From NCBI GenBank assembly GCA_030604525.1, contig JAUVVQ010000011.1:1-60380 (forward strand): a stretch of 60,380 nt of DNA, in the 5' to 3' direction. Origin of the DNA: Phycisphaerae bacterium (lineage in GTDB: Bacteria > Planctomycetota > Phycisphaerae > Sedimentisphaerales > Anaerobacaceae). The notes beneath the pieces are model-generated. The model worked only from the letters and a program-made list of their open reading frames with translations. It had not been told where the DNA came from and ran no database searches. Below, one piece after another: positions 48,929 to 57,264 of this stretch; the stretch's first letter is position 1, and the number at the start of each line of letters is the position of its first letter. The position numbers and the translations under genes were made by a program.

Positions 48929-51673
48929 TCACTCCTTTATTTTTTGTGATTTTGGAAAAATGTTTGAATTTCGCTTTGCTTTTTTTGAGGCGTTGTTGCT
49001 TGCGTCTTTAAGGTCAGAAAAATTTTCACTTTTTATAATAGTGGGGGTAATAAACAGGTATGTCGTTTTATATTTTTTTTCTATGCTGGTATTTTTAAAC
49101 ACCCATTCGAGCAGTGGGATGTCACCCAATACAGGCACTTTATCAACGTTTTTGCTTTCATCCGTTGTCTGGAGACCTCCGACCACGATGGTGTAGCCGT
49201 CAGGGATTGTGGCTTCGCTTTGAATACTGCTTGTGTTTCTTGGTGGTGGAATTGATGGGTCGGTGGGTTTTGTACCGAAGGAGTTCAAGGTGATTTGATA
49301 TTGGACCCGGAGGTAATCATGCTCGCTGATGTGAGGTGTTATGGCAAATTGTGTGCCTGCCTGGACGAAACCGGCGAATGAAGTGGTTGTGGTTGTTTCC
49401 CCTTGGTTTGTTTGCGTGGTCGGCTCTTCGGCAATGCTGTTTATTGTGCCTATGGCGTTGTTGTTTACCAGGATTTGCGGGGCAGATGTAATTCTGGCAT
49501 TACCTTTTGTTTTCAACGCTTGAAGGATTGCCTGAAGCTTATCCGGTCTCAGCACTGCTGCTGTTCCTCCAGGACTTACCGTGATATTTCTAACTCCCGT
49601 GGTGGGGTCGAGATTACTTGAGAGTCCGAATGAGGTAAACGAGGAAATATCCCTGGAGGAATGGCTGAGCTCAACTCCGAGGTTTAAATTATCGGTGTTG
49701 GTGAACTCGATAATTTTGGCCTCGATTAAGACTTGTCGGCGTCTTTTATCGAGCTCTTCAATTAGTTTGCCCAGTTCATGATGTTCTTTTTCAGTTGCCT
49801 GAACGATTATCGAATTTTTTGATTTACTGACAGCAACTTTGGCCTCGACCTGGCTTATAAATTCTGTTGTTTTTCCCGTTTTTGGTGCACCTTCGGTTTG
49901 CATCTGTTGTTGGTTTTCTTGATGAGCATATTTCATTTCTGTTGTTTGCGGGGTTTGTTGTTTTTCTTTTCGAAGCATTTCCTTTACAATTGCGGCTACT
50001 TCCTGAACATCAGCATTATCGAGCTTGTAAATTTTAATCACGCCTCCTTTATACCGGCCTGGCAAATCGATGTTTCCAACAATAGTAGTCATTATGCGGT
50101 GAGCGGCTGGAGGTGCCGTCAGGAGTATCGAGTTAGTATTTTTGATAAGCATTATTCCCTCCATTTTACCGTTTCCGGAGCTGGTTGGGCCGGCAGAGGT
50201 GGTGGGTGTGCTGCTTCTTTTGATATTCAGGACCTGATGCAATCCGTTGTAGATTTCAGATGCATCAACATAAGTGAATTGATAATTTTTTGTTACGGGC
50301 TCGATGTAGGTATCTAATTTTTTAACCAGTTTTTTTATCGGCTCCAAATCTGAGGGAGCAGCTTTGATGAGCAATTGATTTGTTCTGTCTATTGAGAATA
50401 TTTTGACCTCAGATTCAGGGTTCTGGAGTATATTTTCGCCCACCAAAGGGGTGTTAGTTTTATTTCTTTTTTGCTTGGCGGTTTTTAAGGAGGGTAGATT
50501 TTCGCCCGCCAAAGGCGGGCTTTGGTCCATATTTTTCGATTGTTTTTGTGAAAACAGCTGGCTGAGAGTCTGAGAAACTATTTTAGCATCAGCATATTTT
50601 AAAGTAATTACATCAAGGGCAGCGTGTTGGCCGGGAACATCTATTTTTTTTAGAATGCTTTTTACTTTTTTGATGTCGGATTCAGTTCCGACTACAAGCA
50701 ATTGGTTGGCGTGAGTTAGGGGATAAATTCCAATTTGATTTTGCGGTATAGTGATACGCTGAAGGTGGACCAGTGGCGTCTGAGGAGTTTTGCCCGGCAG
50801 GGGAGCGGTTAGTTTATTTTTACTGAAAACAGGCGCCTTGCTCGTTCCTTTTTTGTTGTTAGGTAAGCTTTTCTGAGTCTGGGCAGTGGTTTTGTTTTTT
50901 TGTGCTGATTCTGATTTCGCCACAGGCGTCCGCCTTTGGCGGATTGCGAAGGCGGTTTGAAGAATTTTTGCCAGCCCTTTGGAATCGGCATAGGTCAGTT
51001 TGATTACCTGAATGGTAATATTCTCTGAAGGGGTATCTAATTTTTTAAGAATGGGCGTTATAAATTTAAGGTTGGCATCGGTGTCGTAGATGAGGATTTT
51101 ATTTGTTTGTTTGTGCACTACGGTTACTCCGAGCTTGCTGAGGAAAGGTTTGATGGCAGTATTAACGGCGGCGGCGTCTGCATATTCGAAGGAGAGGACT
51201 TTTTTAGCCAGGCCGTAATATTGGACATACTCGTCATAAGTCATTACAGTGAAGAGATTCCGTTGTCGATGGTATATGAAACCAGCCATAGTTACAACAG
51301 TATCGAGAAGCTCTTTTGCGGTTATGTTCTTTGCCCAGAGAGAGATTTTTGCATTGCTTACCTGAGCAGTAGGGAAGATACTCCATCCAGCGGCGTCAGA
51401 AATTATTTGAAAAGCCATAGAAATATTGTTGTTATTGAAATTGATTTGTGGGATTACAGTAGAGTCGCTGCCGGTAAGGTCGTCGCCAGCCGGGCGGTTT
51501 GGGGCTCCGGTAGAAATAAACGGGTCGAAATTAAGAGCCGAGTCAGCTTTTGCAGAAGGAAGCTCAATTGGGGGAATTATGAGCATTAATATTAACAATA
51601 ATTCGCCAGGGCGGATTAAAGAGCGGGGGGTTTTTTCGGTGATGAGATTTTTGTTTTTGAGTTTAATCGACAT
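48929..51673 (-). CDS. gspD: type II secretion secretin GspD with an expanded N-terminal region
   Basis: 914 residues, longer than the usual 650-700. An N-terminal signal (about 24-43) is followed by an N0-like domain (about 70-155) and several N1-type ring domains (repeated LxYADAxxVxxxL units near 163, 225, 345, 460 and 545). The C-terminal secretin domain runs from about 650, with ARITSAPQILVNNNAIGTI and the signature VPVLGDIPLLEWVFK. It forms the outer-membrane exit channel. The Gln/Lys/Thr-rich linkers contain two in-frame family-A palindromes (50930-50942 as IRQRRT, 50505-50519 as SPPLAG). It follows gspC by 11 bases. Confidence 0.9.
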   Translation of the reverse strand: MSIKLKNKNLITEKTPRSLIRPGELLLILMLIIPPIELPSAKADSALNFDPFISTGAPNRPAGDDLTGSDSTVIPQINFNNNNISMAFQIISDAAGWSIFPTAQVSNAKISLWAKNITAKELLDTVVTMAGFIYHRQRNLFTVMTYDEYVQYYGLAKKVLSFEYADAAAVNTAIKPFLSKLGVTVVHKQTNKILIYDTDANLKFITPILKKLDTPSENITIQVIKLTYADSKGLAKILQTAFAIRQRRTPVAKSESAQKNKTTAQTQKSLPNNKKGTSKAPVFSKNKLTAPLPGKTPQTPLVHLQRITIPQNQIGIYPLTHANQLLVVGTESDIKKVKSILKKIDVPGQHAALDVITLKYADAKIVSQTLSQLFSQKQSKNMDQSPPLAGENLPSLKTAKQKRNKTNTPLVGENILQNPESEVKIFSIDRTNQLLIKAAPSDLEPIKKLVKKLDTYIEPVTKNYQFTYVDASEIYNGLHQVLNIKRSSTPTTSAGPTSSGNGKMEGIMLIKNTNSILLTAPPAAHRIMTTIVGNIDLPGRYKGGVIKIYKLDNADVQEVAAIVKEMLRKEKQQTPQTTEMKYAHQENQQQMQTEGAPKTGKTTEFISQVEAKVAVSKSKNSIIVQATEKEHHELGKLIEELDKRRRQVLIEAKIIEFTNTDNLNLGVELSHSSRDISSFTSFGLSSNLDPTTGVRNITVSPGGTAAVLRPDKLQAILQALKTKGNARITSAPQILVNNNAIGTINSIAEEPTTQTNQGETTTTTSFAGFVQAGTQFAITPHISEHDYLRVQYQITLNSFGTKPTDPSIPPPRNTSSIQSEATIPDGYTIVVGGLQTTDESKNVDKVPVLGDIPLLEWVFKNTSIEKKYKTTYLFITPTIIKSENFSDLKDASNNASKKAKRNSNIFPKSQKIKE

Positions 51674-51684
51674 AAAAATACCCT

Positions 51685-52203
51685 TTAAAGACGTAAGAGA
51701 AGTTTGTGTTCAACGATTGAGATTTCGACGGAGTTTTCGTTTATATTTATAACTTTAAACAGGTCGTTGACGGAATCGCCGACAGCGAGTTTTTTTAGGC
51801 CGAGGCCTTTGACGTCTATATATACAACGGGCTGATTTTGGATTTTCATTATGCATTGCAGATGTAGTTGAGCTTTTATTCTTTCAATGGTTTTATCGGC
51901 GGCAGGTTTGTCCCTGATGGCGGTATCGGGTTTAAATAGATCGTCTCTGAGCGGGATATCCAGGCCGTTTGGAGCCGGCTTATTGTTCTCGAGCAGGAGG
52001 GTAAAGAGCCGGGTGTTCAGGAAGTTATTGTTTTCGGCTGGTTCCGGATCCAGGTCATTTACTTTTACCGGGATGCAGAATTCGAGTATGGTTACTGCAG
52101 CAAGGTTTAGGGCAATGGCGAGCATTACGGCCTGTATTATCCGCAATGAGCCGTAACGCTTTATTAGCTGTTTTGTTAATTTTTCTTTAAAGTTAAAGTT
52201 CAT
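51685..52203 (-). CDS. GspC-like inner-membrane protein
   Basis: 172 residues. A cytoplasmic start and one membrane helix (about 23-42) lead to a periplasmic homology-region-type domain at the C-terminus (QPVVYIDVKGLGLKKLAVGDSVNDLFKVININENSVEISI). That layout is what GspC uses to contact GspD. There is no PDZ domain. The gene lies between the GspM-like gene (19 bases) and gspD (11 bases), in the position expected of GspC. A PilP-like identity is an alternative. Confidence 0.65.
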   Translation of the reverse strand: MNFNFKEKLTKQLIKRYGSLRIIQAVMLAIALNLAAVTILEFCIPVKVNDLDPEPAENNNFLNTRLFTLLLENNKPAPNGLDIPLRDDLFKPDTAIRDKPAADKTIERIKAQLHLQCIMKIQNQPVVYIDVKGLGLKKLAVGDSVNDLFKVININENSVEISIVEHKLLLRL

Positions 52204-52222
52204 TTTTCGGTTTAGATTTTGG

Positions 52223-52777
52223 TTACGCCGCAGGCGAATCTTTAGATTTGCTGATTTTGCTTATCAGCAGGGAAACACTGACGTTATTTCTGATTTCCTG
52301 GTCCGCCTTAGCGGAGAACTGTTCTAATTTAATTGCTTCCGGATGTGTCTGGATAGCGTAAGCGAATTTCAGGAAGTCGGTTATGTTTGCCGACATTTCA
52401 ATTTTAATCAAGAATCGAGAATAGAACTTTTTTTTGACGGTTGGCAGTATTTTTACGGACCTTATTTTGACATTTAAGTTCGAGTAAATATCGCTTAATT
52501 CTTTTGTGAAGTCGGATATTTGCTCTTGCTGGGTCCCTTTAGTTTTGATAAGGGGTTTGATTTGTGAGTATATTTTCTCAATTCTGTCTTTAATCAGCAG
52601 GTTGGCCTGCATTTTTCGGAGTTTTAGTTTAAGCCGGTTGAGGTTCTCGATATAATTTTGGCGTTTTTCCAATGCGGGCTTAATGGTGGTAGTGAATATT
52701 AGAGAGCCAATTATTATTACCGCAGTTATTGAAGCTAATAGTATTTGGCGATTTGATTTTTTTGGAGTTGTCTTCAT
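52223..52777 (-). CDS. GspM/PilO-like assembly protein
   Basis: 184 residues. One N-terminal membrane helix (about 11-30), a coiled coil (about 35-75) and a ferredoxin-like periplasmic domain (about 90-175, with LPTVKKKFYSRFLIKIEMSANITDFLKFAYAIQ) match GspM/PilO. These proteins join GspL/PilN in the inner-membrane platform. Its ATG overlaps the gspL stop (ATGA), so the two are co-translated. Confidence 0.7.
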   Translation of the reverse strand: MKTTPKKSNRQILLASITAVIIIGSLIFTTTIKPALEKRQNYIENLNRLKLKLRKMQANLLIKDRIEKIYSQIKPLIKTKGTQQEQISDFTKELSDIYSNLNVKIRSVKILPTVKKKFYSRFLIKIEMSANITDFLKFAYAIQTHPEAIKLEQFSAKADQEIRNNVSVSLLISKISKSKDSPAA

Positions 52778-54213
52778 TTTTTAATTTCTTTAATTACACA
52801 TTCAGCCTGAAATTCTACAACAGAGCCGCCCGGCCTTGGTATTTGTTGAGCGTTGGTGATTTGAACGGCATTGAGGATTTGGGCCTTTTTCATTGCATTT
52901 GAATATTCGAAAGCACTTGAGAGGGTGTCCGCTTGGCCGTTTATTTCAATTCTGGTCTTTTCCGATTCAGAGAACAACTTAAGGTTACTTATGGAGATAG
53001 CTTTTGGCGAAAATTTGTAAAGTTCCTGAAATATTTTAGTAATGTACCCGCGATTTGCTAATTGCAATTGGACAGCTTTGAGGAGTTCTCGCTTGCTTTC
53101 GACGCTTCCAGCGACGTTTTCTATAGGAGCGATTTTTGACATAATTTTTTCGGCCTTTTCCTCGATTCGCCAATTCATTGCGGCGAGAGTTAACCAAATC
53201 AATAAAATCAATACGGCTGATAAAATTCCGGTAGCAAGATAATTTAATAGCAAGCTCTTTCTTTGGGCCTTTTGTAAATCGTCTCGAGGCAAAAGGTTTA
53301 TATACTGCAGATTTGCATTATCGATAGATTCGAGTAAGCCGGCTGCAATCAGGGAATCGGCAGGGGAGCCTGGTGATTCGGCGACCCCAGCGCCCCCGCA
53401 CCTGTTTTTGGCCAAAAATAGGTGCGGGGCAGGAGGACGGAAGAAAGAGAGTTTGTTAACGGGCAGTAACTGCAAGTTTTCCTGTAGTATATCTTTTATC
53501 TTTGAAGTAGGTTGTTTTAAGCCGGCAAGCGAAATATCTATATTATTATTCTCTGACTTTGCTGCCGTTTTCTGATTAGATATTTCATTGGCGAAAAGAT
53601 TTGAATTTAAAAATTCATCCCGGAAGTTTGTGTTTGAGTAAGCTATTTCGTCAGCTTTCTGGTAGCTGGCACCTCTGCTGCTTATGATATAGCAGCTTTT
53701 ATGAGCGGCGAAGATATCCAGGCGTGCCTTTTGGGAATTTTTGTTTACGGTATTGAAGAAGTTTTGGATAGCTAACGAGTCAAAAATAACTTTATTCGGG
53801 TAGATAGCTGCGGCGTTGTATGGCTCAAGGAGCCGGCTAAGGATGCTTTTACGGATGATGCAGACCAGGACATTGAGCATCCCTTGAGTTTTATTGAGGA
53901 GTGTACAGCCGTAGATGAGGTCCTCGGGCGGTAACGGGATAAGTGAAGGAATCTCGAAATCCAACATTTGAGCTGCTTCTGTGAGTTCTTTGGCCGGTAG
54001 CTGTAATGACTTGAAAATACAGCGTTTGAACGGGACGCTTATTATCCACTTTTTAACGGAGATTTTTTTGCTTTTGATGGCTTGTTTTAAATCTGTGAGC
54101 TTATCGAACCTTATACAATTTTTGCCGTTTTTGCCTTTCGCACAAATAACTGCCCCGTTGTTTTGGGTGAGGTTGGCCGAGGCCCAGTCTGTTTTGATTT
54201 TTTGTTCCTTCAT
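52774..54213 (-). CDS. GspL-like platform protein (PilM-type plus PilN-type domains)
   Basis: 479 residues. An actin-like N-terminal half (about 1-225) with KWIISVPFKRCIFKSLQLPAK and LDFEIPSLIPLPPEDL resembles PilM/GspL cytoplasmic domains. One membrane helix follows at about 325-345, then a coiled coil and a PilN-like periplasmic fold (SISNLKLFSESEKTRIEINGQA). It links the cytoplasmic ATPase GspE to the platform; no gspE is in this window. Between the halves lies an in-frame 36-base family-B palindrome (53394-53429) translated as APHLFLAKNRCGG, apparently an insertion into a linker. The start shares its A with the gspK stop (TAATG). Confidence 0.75.
   Translation of the reverse strand: MKEQKIKTDWASANLTQNNGAVICAKGKNGKNCIRFDKLTDLKQAIKSKKISVKKWIISVPFKRCIFKSLQLPAKELTEAAQMLDFEIPSLIPLPPEDLIYGCTLLNKTQGMLNVLVCIIRKSILSRLLEPYNAAAIYPNKVIFDSLAIQNFFNTVNKNSQKARLDIFAAHKSCYIISSRGASYQKADEIAYSNTNFRDEFLNSNLFANEISNQKTAAKSENNNIDISLAGLKQPTSKIKDILQENLQLLPVNKLSFFRPPAPHLFLAKNRCGGAGVAESPGSPADSLIAAGLLESIDNANLQYINLLPRDDLQKAQRKSLLLNYLATGILSAVLILLIWLTLAAMNWRIEEKAEKIMSKIAPIENVAGSVESKRELLKAVQLQLANRGYITKIFQELYKFSPKAISISNLKLFSESEKTRIEINGQADTLSSAFEYSNAMKKAQILNAVQITNAQQIPRPGGSVVEFQAECVIKEIKK
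53394..53429. repeat. family-B palindrome inserted in frame in gspL
   Basis: 36 bases, half-site CCCCGCACCTGTTTTTGG, with the complement matching except one G/A pair and no spacer. Exactly 12 codons long, so it does not break the frame. Copies of the same family are intergenic at 20297, 55447, 56573 and 57147. Confidence 0.85.
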
Positions 54214-55271
54214 TATAAAAGTTTCTCAAGGTAAATAATTTGCCCTTTATTTTGAACAATTTTAATAGTTGCGAGCAGGCAGCATCGGCAGTTTTTTGAT
54301 TCGGCATAGGAGTACAATCGGAAGTAATTGGAGCTGAAGCAGCAATATTGCTGCAGGAGTTCGATTTGTAAATCGGTTAATTCTTCTAAATCAGAGATAG
54401 CATTTGCCTCGGCGACGAATACGTCATCGTTTGTCCCTATCCGTCCGTCATGCCCTGCCCGATGAGAGGAGAGGTAGTCGGCGGCCTGGTTATTGATTCC
54501 CGGAAGGGTGGAAATGATGTTTGCTGAAGCGGTGTTGATATTTATTTTGCCCTCGCCGAGGACGGTGAAGATATTGAGCAAGCCAAGGTTCGGTGTGTTC
54601 GTGGTGTTATCAAAGAGTTTCTGAAGGTCACTGCTGCTCTGGGTTTTCTGTAGTGAGAGGGCTGTCAGATTTTTTCCGAGGTATTTTTCCAGGTTTTCGT
54701 TAATGGATTTGACGAAAAGTAATTCCCTTAGAGTTATCAGTGGGGAGTTTTTGCAAACATACGGCGGGTTTTGCCGGTTATAAAAATCTGTTTCAGCTCC
54801 CTGCGGGTTAACATTGTTGTCGGGGTCGATCCAGTCGAGTATACAGGCGATTTGTCCGCTGGTCAGGGGCTTGAGGTTTTCCCAGCTGGCGGGGTCTGAT
54901 TTATTGATATTCAGATAACTTAATTCGTCTTTGAGGGCGTATGAGAGCTGGAATTTATCGGTTGGTTTGGTTTTTATTTGAGCAAATAGTTTTTCATTTT
55001 TAGCCGAGCTGGAAAAGTGGCAGATATGTGCAGTTACTTCGGGTGTGAGTTTTTGCGAGGCAATAAGTGCTTTTAGTCGCTGGATACCGCCTATTGCTAA
55101 ATAGTAGGCCTTTATTCTTTCGACCTGAGAGTTAGTAAGCTGTATCTGAATACGTTCTCGGTAGGCCAGGCCGACGGCGATTATTGTCATGCTGGAGAGA
55201 ACCAGTAGAACGATGATAAGAATACTGGCTTTTGGTTTTTGAGTCCGCCTTCGCTGGATTCGGTTTAGCAT
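54213..55271 (-). CDS. gspK: minor pseudopilin GspK
   Basis: 352 residues. The N-terminus has a basic leader then the pilin helix ASILIIVLLVLSSMTIIAVGLAYR without the usual F-x-L-x-E, as in GspK. The large periplasmic domain has the helix-hairpin-helix INTASANIISTLPGINNQAADYLSSHR and the Ca-type loop RAGHDGRIGTNDD. GspK caps the pseudopilus. The leader RIQRRRT is translated from a degenerate family-A palindrome at 55245-55257. It lies 221 bases after gspJ, with a family-B palindrome between. Confidence 0.85.
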   Translation of the reverse strand: MLNRIQRRRTQKPKASILIIVLLVLSSMTIIAVGLAYRERIQIQLTNSQVERIKAYYLAIGGIQRLKALIASQKLTPEVTAHICHFSSSAKNEKLFAQIKTKPTDKFQLSYALKDELSYLNINKSDPASWENLKPLTSGQIACILDWIDPDNNVNPQGAETDFYNRQNPPYVCKNSPLITLRELLFVKSINENLEKYLGKNLTALSLQKTQSSSDLQKLFDNTTNTPNLGLLNIFTVLGEGKININTASANIISTLPGINNQAADYLSSHRAGHDGRIGTNDDVFVAEANAISDLEELTDLQIELLQQYCCFSSNYFRLYSYAESKNCRCCLLATIKIVQNKGQIIYLEKLL

Positions 55272-55446
55272 ATTTGTTAACCCTGTTAGAGACCTACATT
55301 CAAATACCTTTCCAAGCAGCCAGTAGTATATTTGCTACTTGCTATTATTTTTTTATCTGTCTCATCTGTGAAACTTGTGCCCTCGCAGGCGGGTATCTGT
55401 GGTTAGTATTTATTAAAGGAAGCGAGTCAGGATGTGTATTTGTTGA

Positions 55447-55487
55447 CCCCGCACCTGCTTTTGAGTAAAAACAAAACAGGGGCGGGG
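55447..55487. repeat. family-B palindrome between gspK and gspJ
   Basis: CCCCGCACCTGCTTTT opposite AAAACAGGGGCGGGG, an imperfect copy at 41 bases, just five bases beyond the gspJ stop. It could end or trim the gspHIJ message before gspK. Confidence 0.7.
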
Positions 55488-55492
55488 TATGA

Positions 55493-56179
55493 TTAGTTAC
55501 CAGGAGGGCATCCAGTTTGTGCTGGAATTTTTATGATGGTTTGGAAGGAGCTGGCAGCGAGTTTTCTGTTTCCTGGCCAATTGAGGTGGATTTTTACGGC
55601 CTGAAGGCAGGTTCGCGGCTCTTTTGCACATTTTAAGCTGGATTGCCAGTCTTGTTCAGAGCCGTCGGATTGTTGTTTAAGAGCGAAGAGTTTAAGCTGG
55701 AAATTTCCGGTTAGTATATTTTCTGAGAGTTCCGGAGCGATTATTTTTTCTCCGGAGCAGTATTGTTCGCTTCTTTTGAGTATTGATTTTTTATTATCCG
55801 GGTTTTTATAGAAGTAGTATTTGATTTTGAGTGGCTTTGAAAGGTAGGCCTGTTTTCTCCAGGAGCCGTTTAGTGTGTAGAAGCTGAGCAGTATTGAGCC
55901 GTTCGGGTCAGAAGCGAGCTGGAAAGGTATTTGTTTTTTTTCTGACTCGCCGAGGCGGGTTGGGAAATAAAGCGAAGCAAGCTCTTCTCGCAGCGTTTCA
56001 GTGAGCAGTCGAGCGTTGTCGGAGATAACCCTTTTGTATTCAGCTTTTTGGGAGAGCAATATGGCCTGTCGGTAAGCAGTATCTATTCCCAAGAGCAGAA
56101 TAGAGCTGATTAGTAAAACGAGCAGGATTTCGATAAGTGTAAAGCCGTTTTTGTATGTTTTTTTTGTTCTGCTTTTCAT
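55493..56179 (-). CDS. gspJ: minor pseudopilin GspJ
   Basis: 228 residues. The prepilin motif NGFTLIEILLVLLISS gives the cleavage site after Gly with the conserved Glu+5. The remainder (PNGSILLSFYTLNGSW, LKLFALKQQSDGSEQDWQS) fits a GspJ head domain. It forms the tip complex with GspI and GspK. The prepilin peptidase GspO/PilD that should process it is not in this window. Five bases separate it from gspI. Confidence 0.85.
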   Translation of the reverse strand: MKSRTKKTYKNGFTLIEILLVLLISSILLLGIDTAYRQAILLSQKAEYKRVISDNARLLTETLREELASLYFPTRLGESEKKQIPFQLASDPNGSILLSFYTLNGSWRKQAYLSKPLKIKYYFYKNPDNKKSILKRSEQYCSGEKIIAPELSENILTGNFQLKLFALKQQSDGSEQDWQSSLKCAKEPRTCLQAVKIHLNWPGNRKLAASSFQTIIKIPAQTGCPPGN

Positions 56180-56184
56180 TAAAG

Positions 56185-56562
56185 TTATTTTCCTTCGAAC
56201 AGAGGCGGTGTATAAAGGAGGGAATATAATTGGTAGTTTTTTCCGGCTTTCTGCTCTTGCCAGCTTATCTGAACACAGACAGCTCCTAAATTTTCAATTT
56301 CTGTCGGGGTTATCTGCACCTGGCAGTGAAAAGGGCCTTTTTGGGTTTTGATTGTTTGATAAGCAATAGTTTGTTTGAGCATTGTTTCGTTTAACAGAGT
56401 TTCAGCTAAGAGCTGTGCTTTTGTGAGCATTTCACAGTATCTTGCCGCCTGCGAGCAGGTTCTTAAGGCGGCGAATATTGCCAGGATAGAGATAGACAGG
56501 ACGGTAAGAGCTACGATTATCTCTACCATGGTGAATCCGATTGTTTTTTTGGTTTTAAACAT
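56185..56562 (-). CDS. gspI: minor pseudopilin GspI
   Basis: About 125 residues from the ATG at 56562; an open extension to 56607 is translated from a family-B repeat (AKNRVRGAGCW) and is rejected. The prepilin motif is IGFTMVEIIVALTVLSI, with cleavage after Gly and Glu+5. The short head (QLLAETLLNETML, CQVQITPTEIENLGAVCVQISWQE) is typical of GspI. It is part of the pseudopilus tip. Confidence 0.85.
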   Translation of the reverse strand: MFKTKKTIGFTMVEIIVALTVLSISILAIFAALRTCSQAARYCEMLTKAQLLAETLLNETMLKQTIAYQTIKTQKGPFHCQVQITPTEIENLGAVCVQISWQEQKAGKNYQLYSLLYTPPLFEGK

Positions 56563-56572
56563 ATCTTTTTCC

Positions 56573-56638
56573 CAGCACCCAGCACCCCGCACCCTATTTT
56601 TAGCCAAAAACAGGTGCGGGGCTAAAAATAGGTGCTGG
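56573..56638. repeat. compound family-B palindrome at the gspH-gspI junction
   Basis: Two interleaved copies: CCAGCACC...CTATTTTTAGCC pairs with GGCTAAAAATAGGTGCTGG around an inner CCGCACC/CAGGTGCGGGG copy. It overlaps the gspH C-terminus and provides its stop codon (TAG at 56622-56624), and ends before the gspI start. Confidence 0.75.
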
Positions 56639-57110
56639 ATTCGATTGTTACGGATTTGTAGTTTATTTTGATTTTTTCAAGTATATCTATATTTGAGATA
56701 GAAAGTGAAGCATTAGGCCATTGTTTGGCTGGGTCGAAAAGAAGGGTTTGGTAACGTCCGTTTGCAGAGAAGCCGTTCAGGTTTGAGATTTGGGTATCAT
56801 TTCCCAGCACTCGAGTCATTCCATAAAAACCATCGATGGATTCGAGGCGTCCATTATCCCCGGCTCTCTTGAGCCGGTAACTTTTGTTTTTCGTATCAAT
56901 TGTCAGGATTACCGACTTTTGAGAATTGCCTGCTAAATCGATGGCGTATTTAATCGTCTCGGCTATATTCAAGGCGTGCTCTTTTATTTTTAAAGTGTTA
57001 TTAGTTCTGCTGGCGTATGGGGCTATAATAGTTGCGATAGCAGATATGATTGCTAAAACTACGATTAGTTCGATGAGGGTAAAGCCATTATTTTGGATTC
57101 TACAGCTCAT
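56622..57110 (-). CDS. gspH: minor pseudopilin GspH
   Basis: 162 residues. The prepilin motif NGFTLIELIVVLAIISAI is textbook, with cleavage after Gly and Glu+5. The head (NIAETIKYAIDLAGNSQKSVILTID, SANGRYQTLLFDP) matches GspH/FimT. The C-terminal SSTYF and stop are encoded by a family-B palindrome. It is the first gene of the leftward secretion operon; the major pseudopilin gene gspG, normally its neighbour, is absent. Confidence 0.85.
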   Translation of the reverse strand: MSCRIQNNGFTLIELIVVLAIISAIATIIAPYASRTNNTLKIKEHALNIAETIKYAIDLAGNSQKSVILTIDTKNKSYRLKRAGDNGRLESIDGFYGMTRVLGNDTQISNLNGFSANGRYQTLLFDPAKQWPNASLSISNIDILEKIKINYKSVTIESSTYF

Positions 57111-57146
57111 ATTATTGCCTCAGCGGTTTTAAAACACATTTTGTTG

Positions 57147-57189
57147 ACCCCGCACCTATTTTATTTTTACTCAAAAATAGATGTGGGGT
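57147..57189. repeat. family-B palindrome between gspH and the FHA genes
   Basis: ACCCCGCACCTATTTT opposite AAAAATAGATGTGGGGT, with a short loop. It sits between the diverging secretion operon and the FHA-GAF pair, five bases upstream of the FHA promoter. Confidence 0.75.
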
Positions 57190-57193
57190 TCGC

Positions 57194-57222
57194 TTGACAA
57201 TCGGGCAGGGAGAAGCGATAAT
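57194..57222 (+). promoter_or_regulatory. sigma-70 promoter of the first FHA-GAF gene
   Basis: TTGACA (57194-57199), 17 bases, GATAAT (57217-57222), 42 bases before the ATG at 57265. A ribosome-binding site GAGGAG lies at 57251-57256. Confidence 0.7.
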
Positions 57223-57264
57223 AAACTAAATGCTTTAGTGTTCCAAATGCGAGGAGAACTGCCT

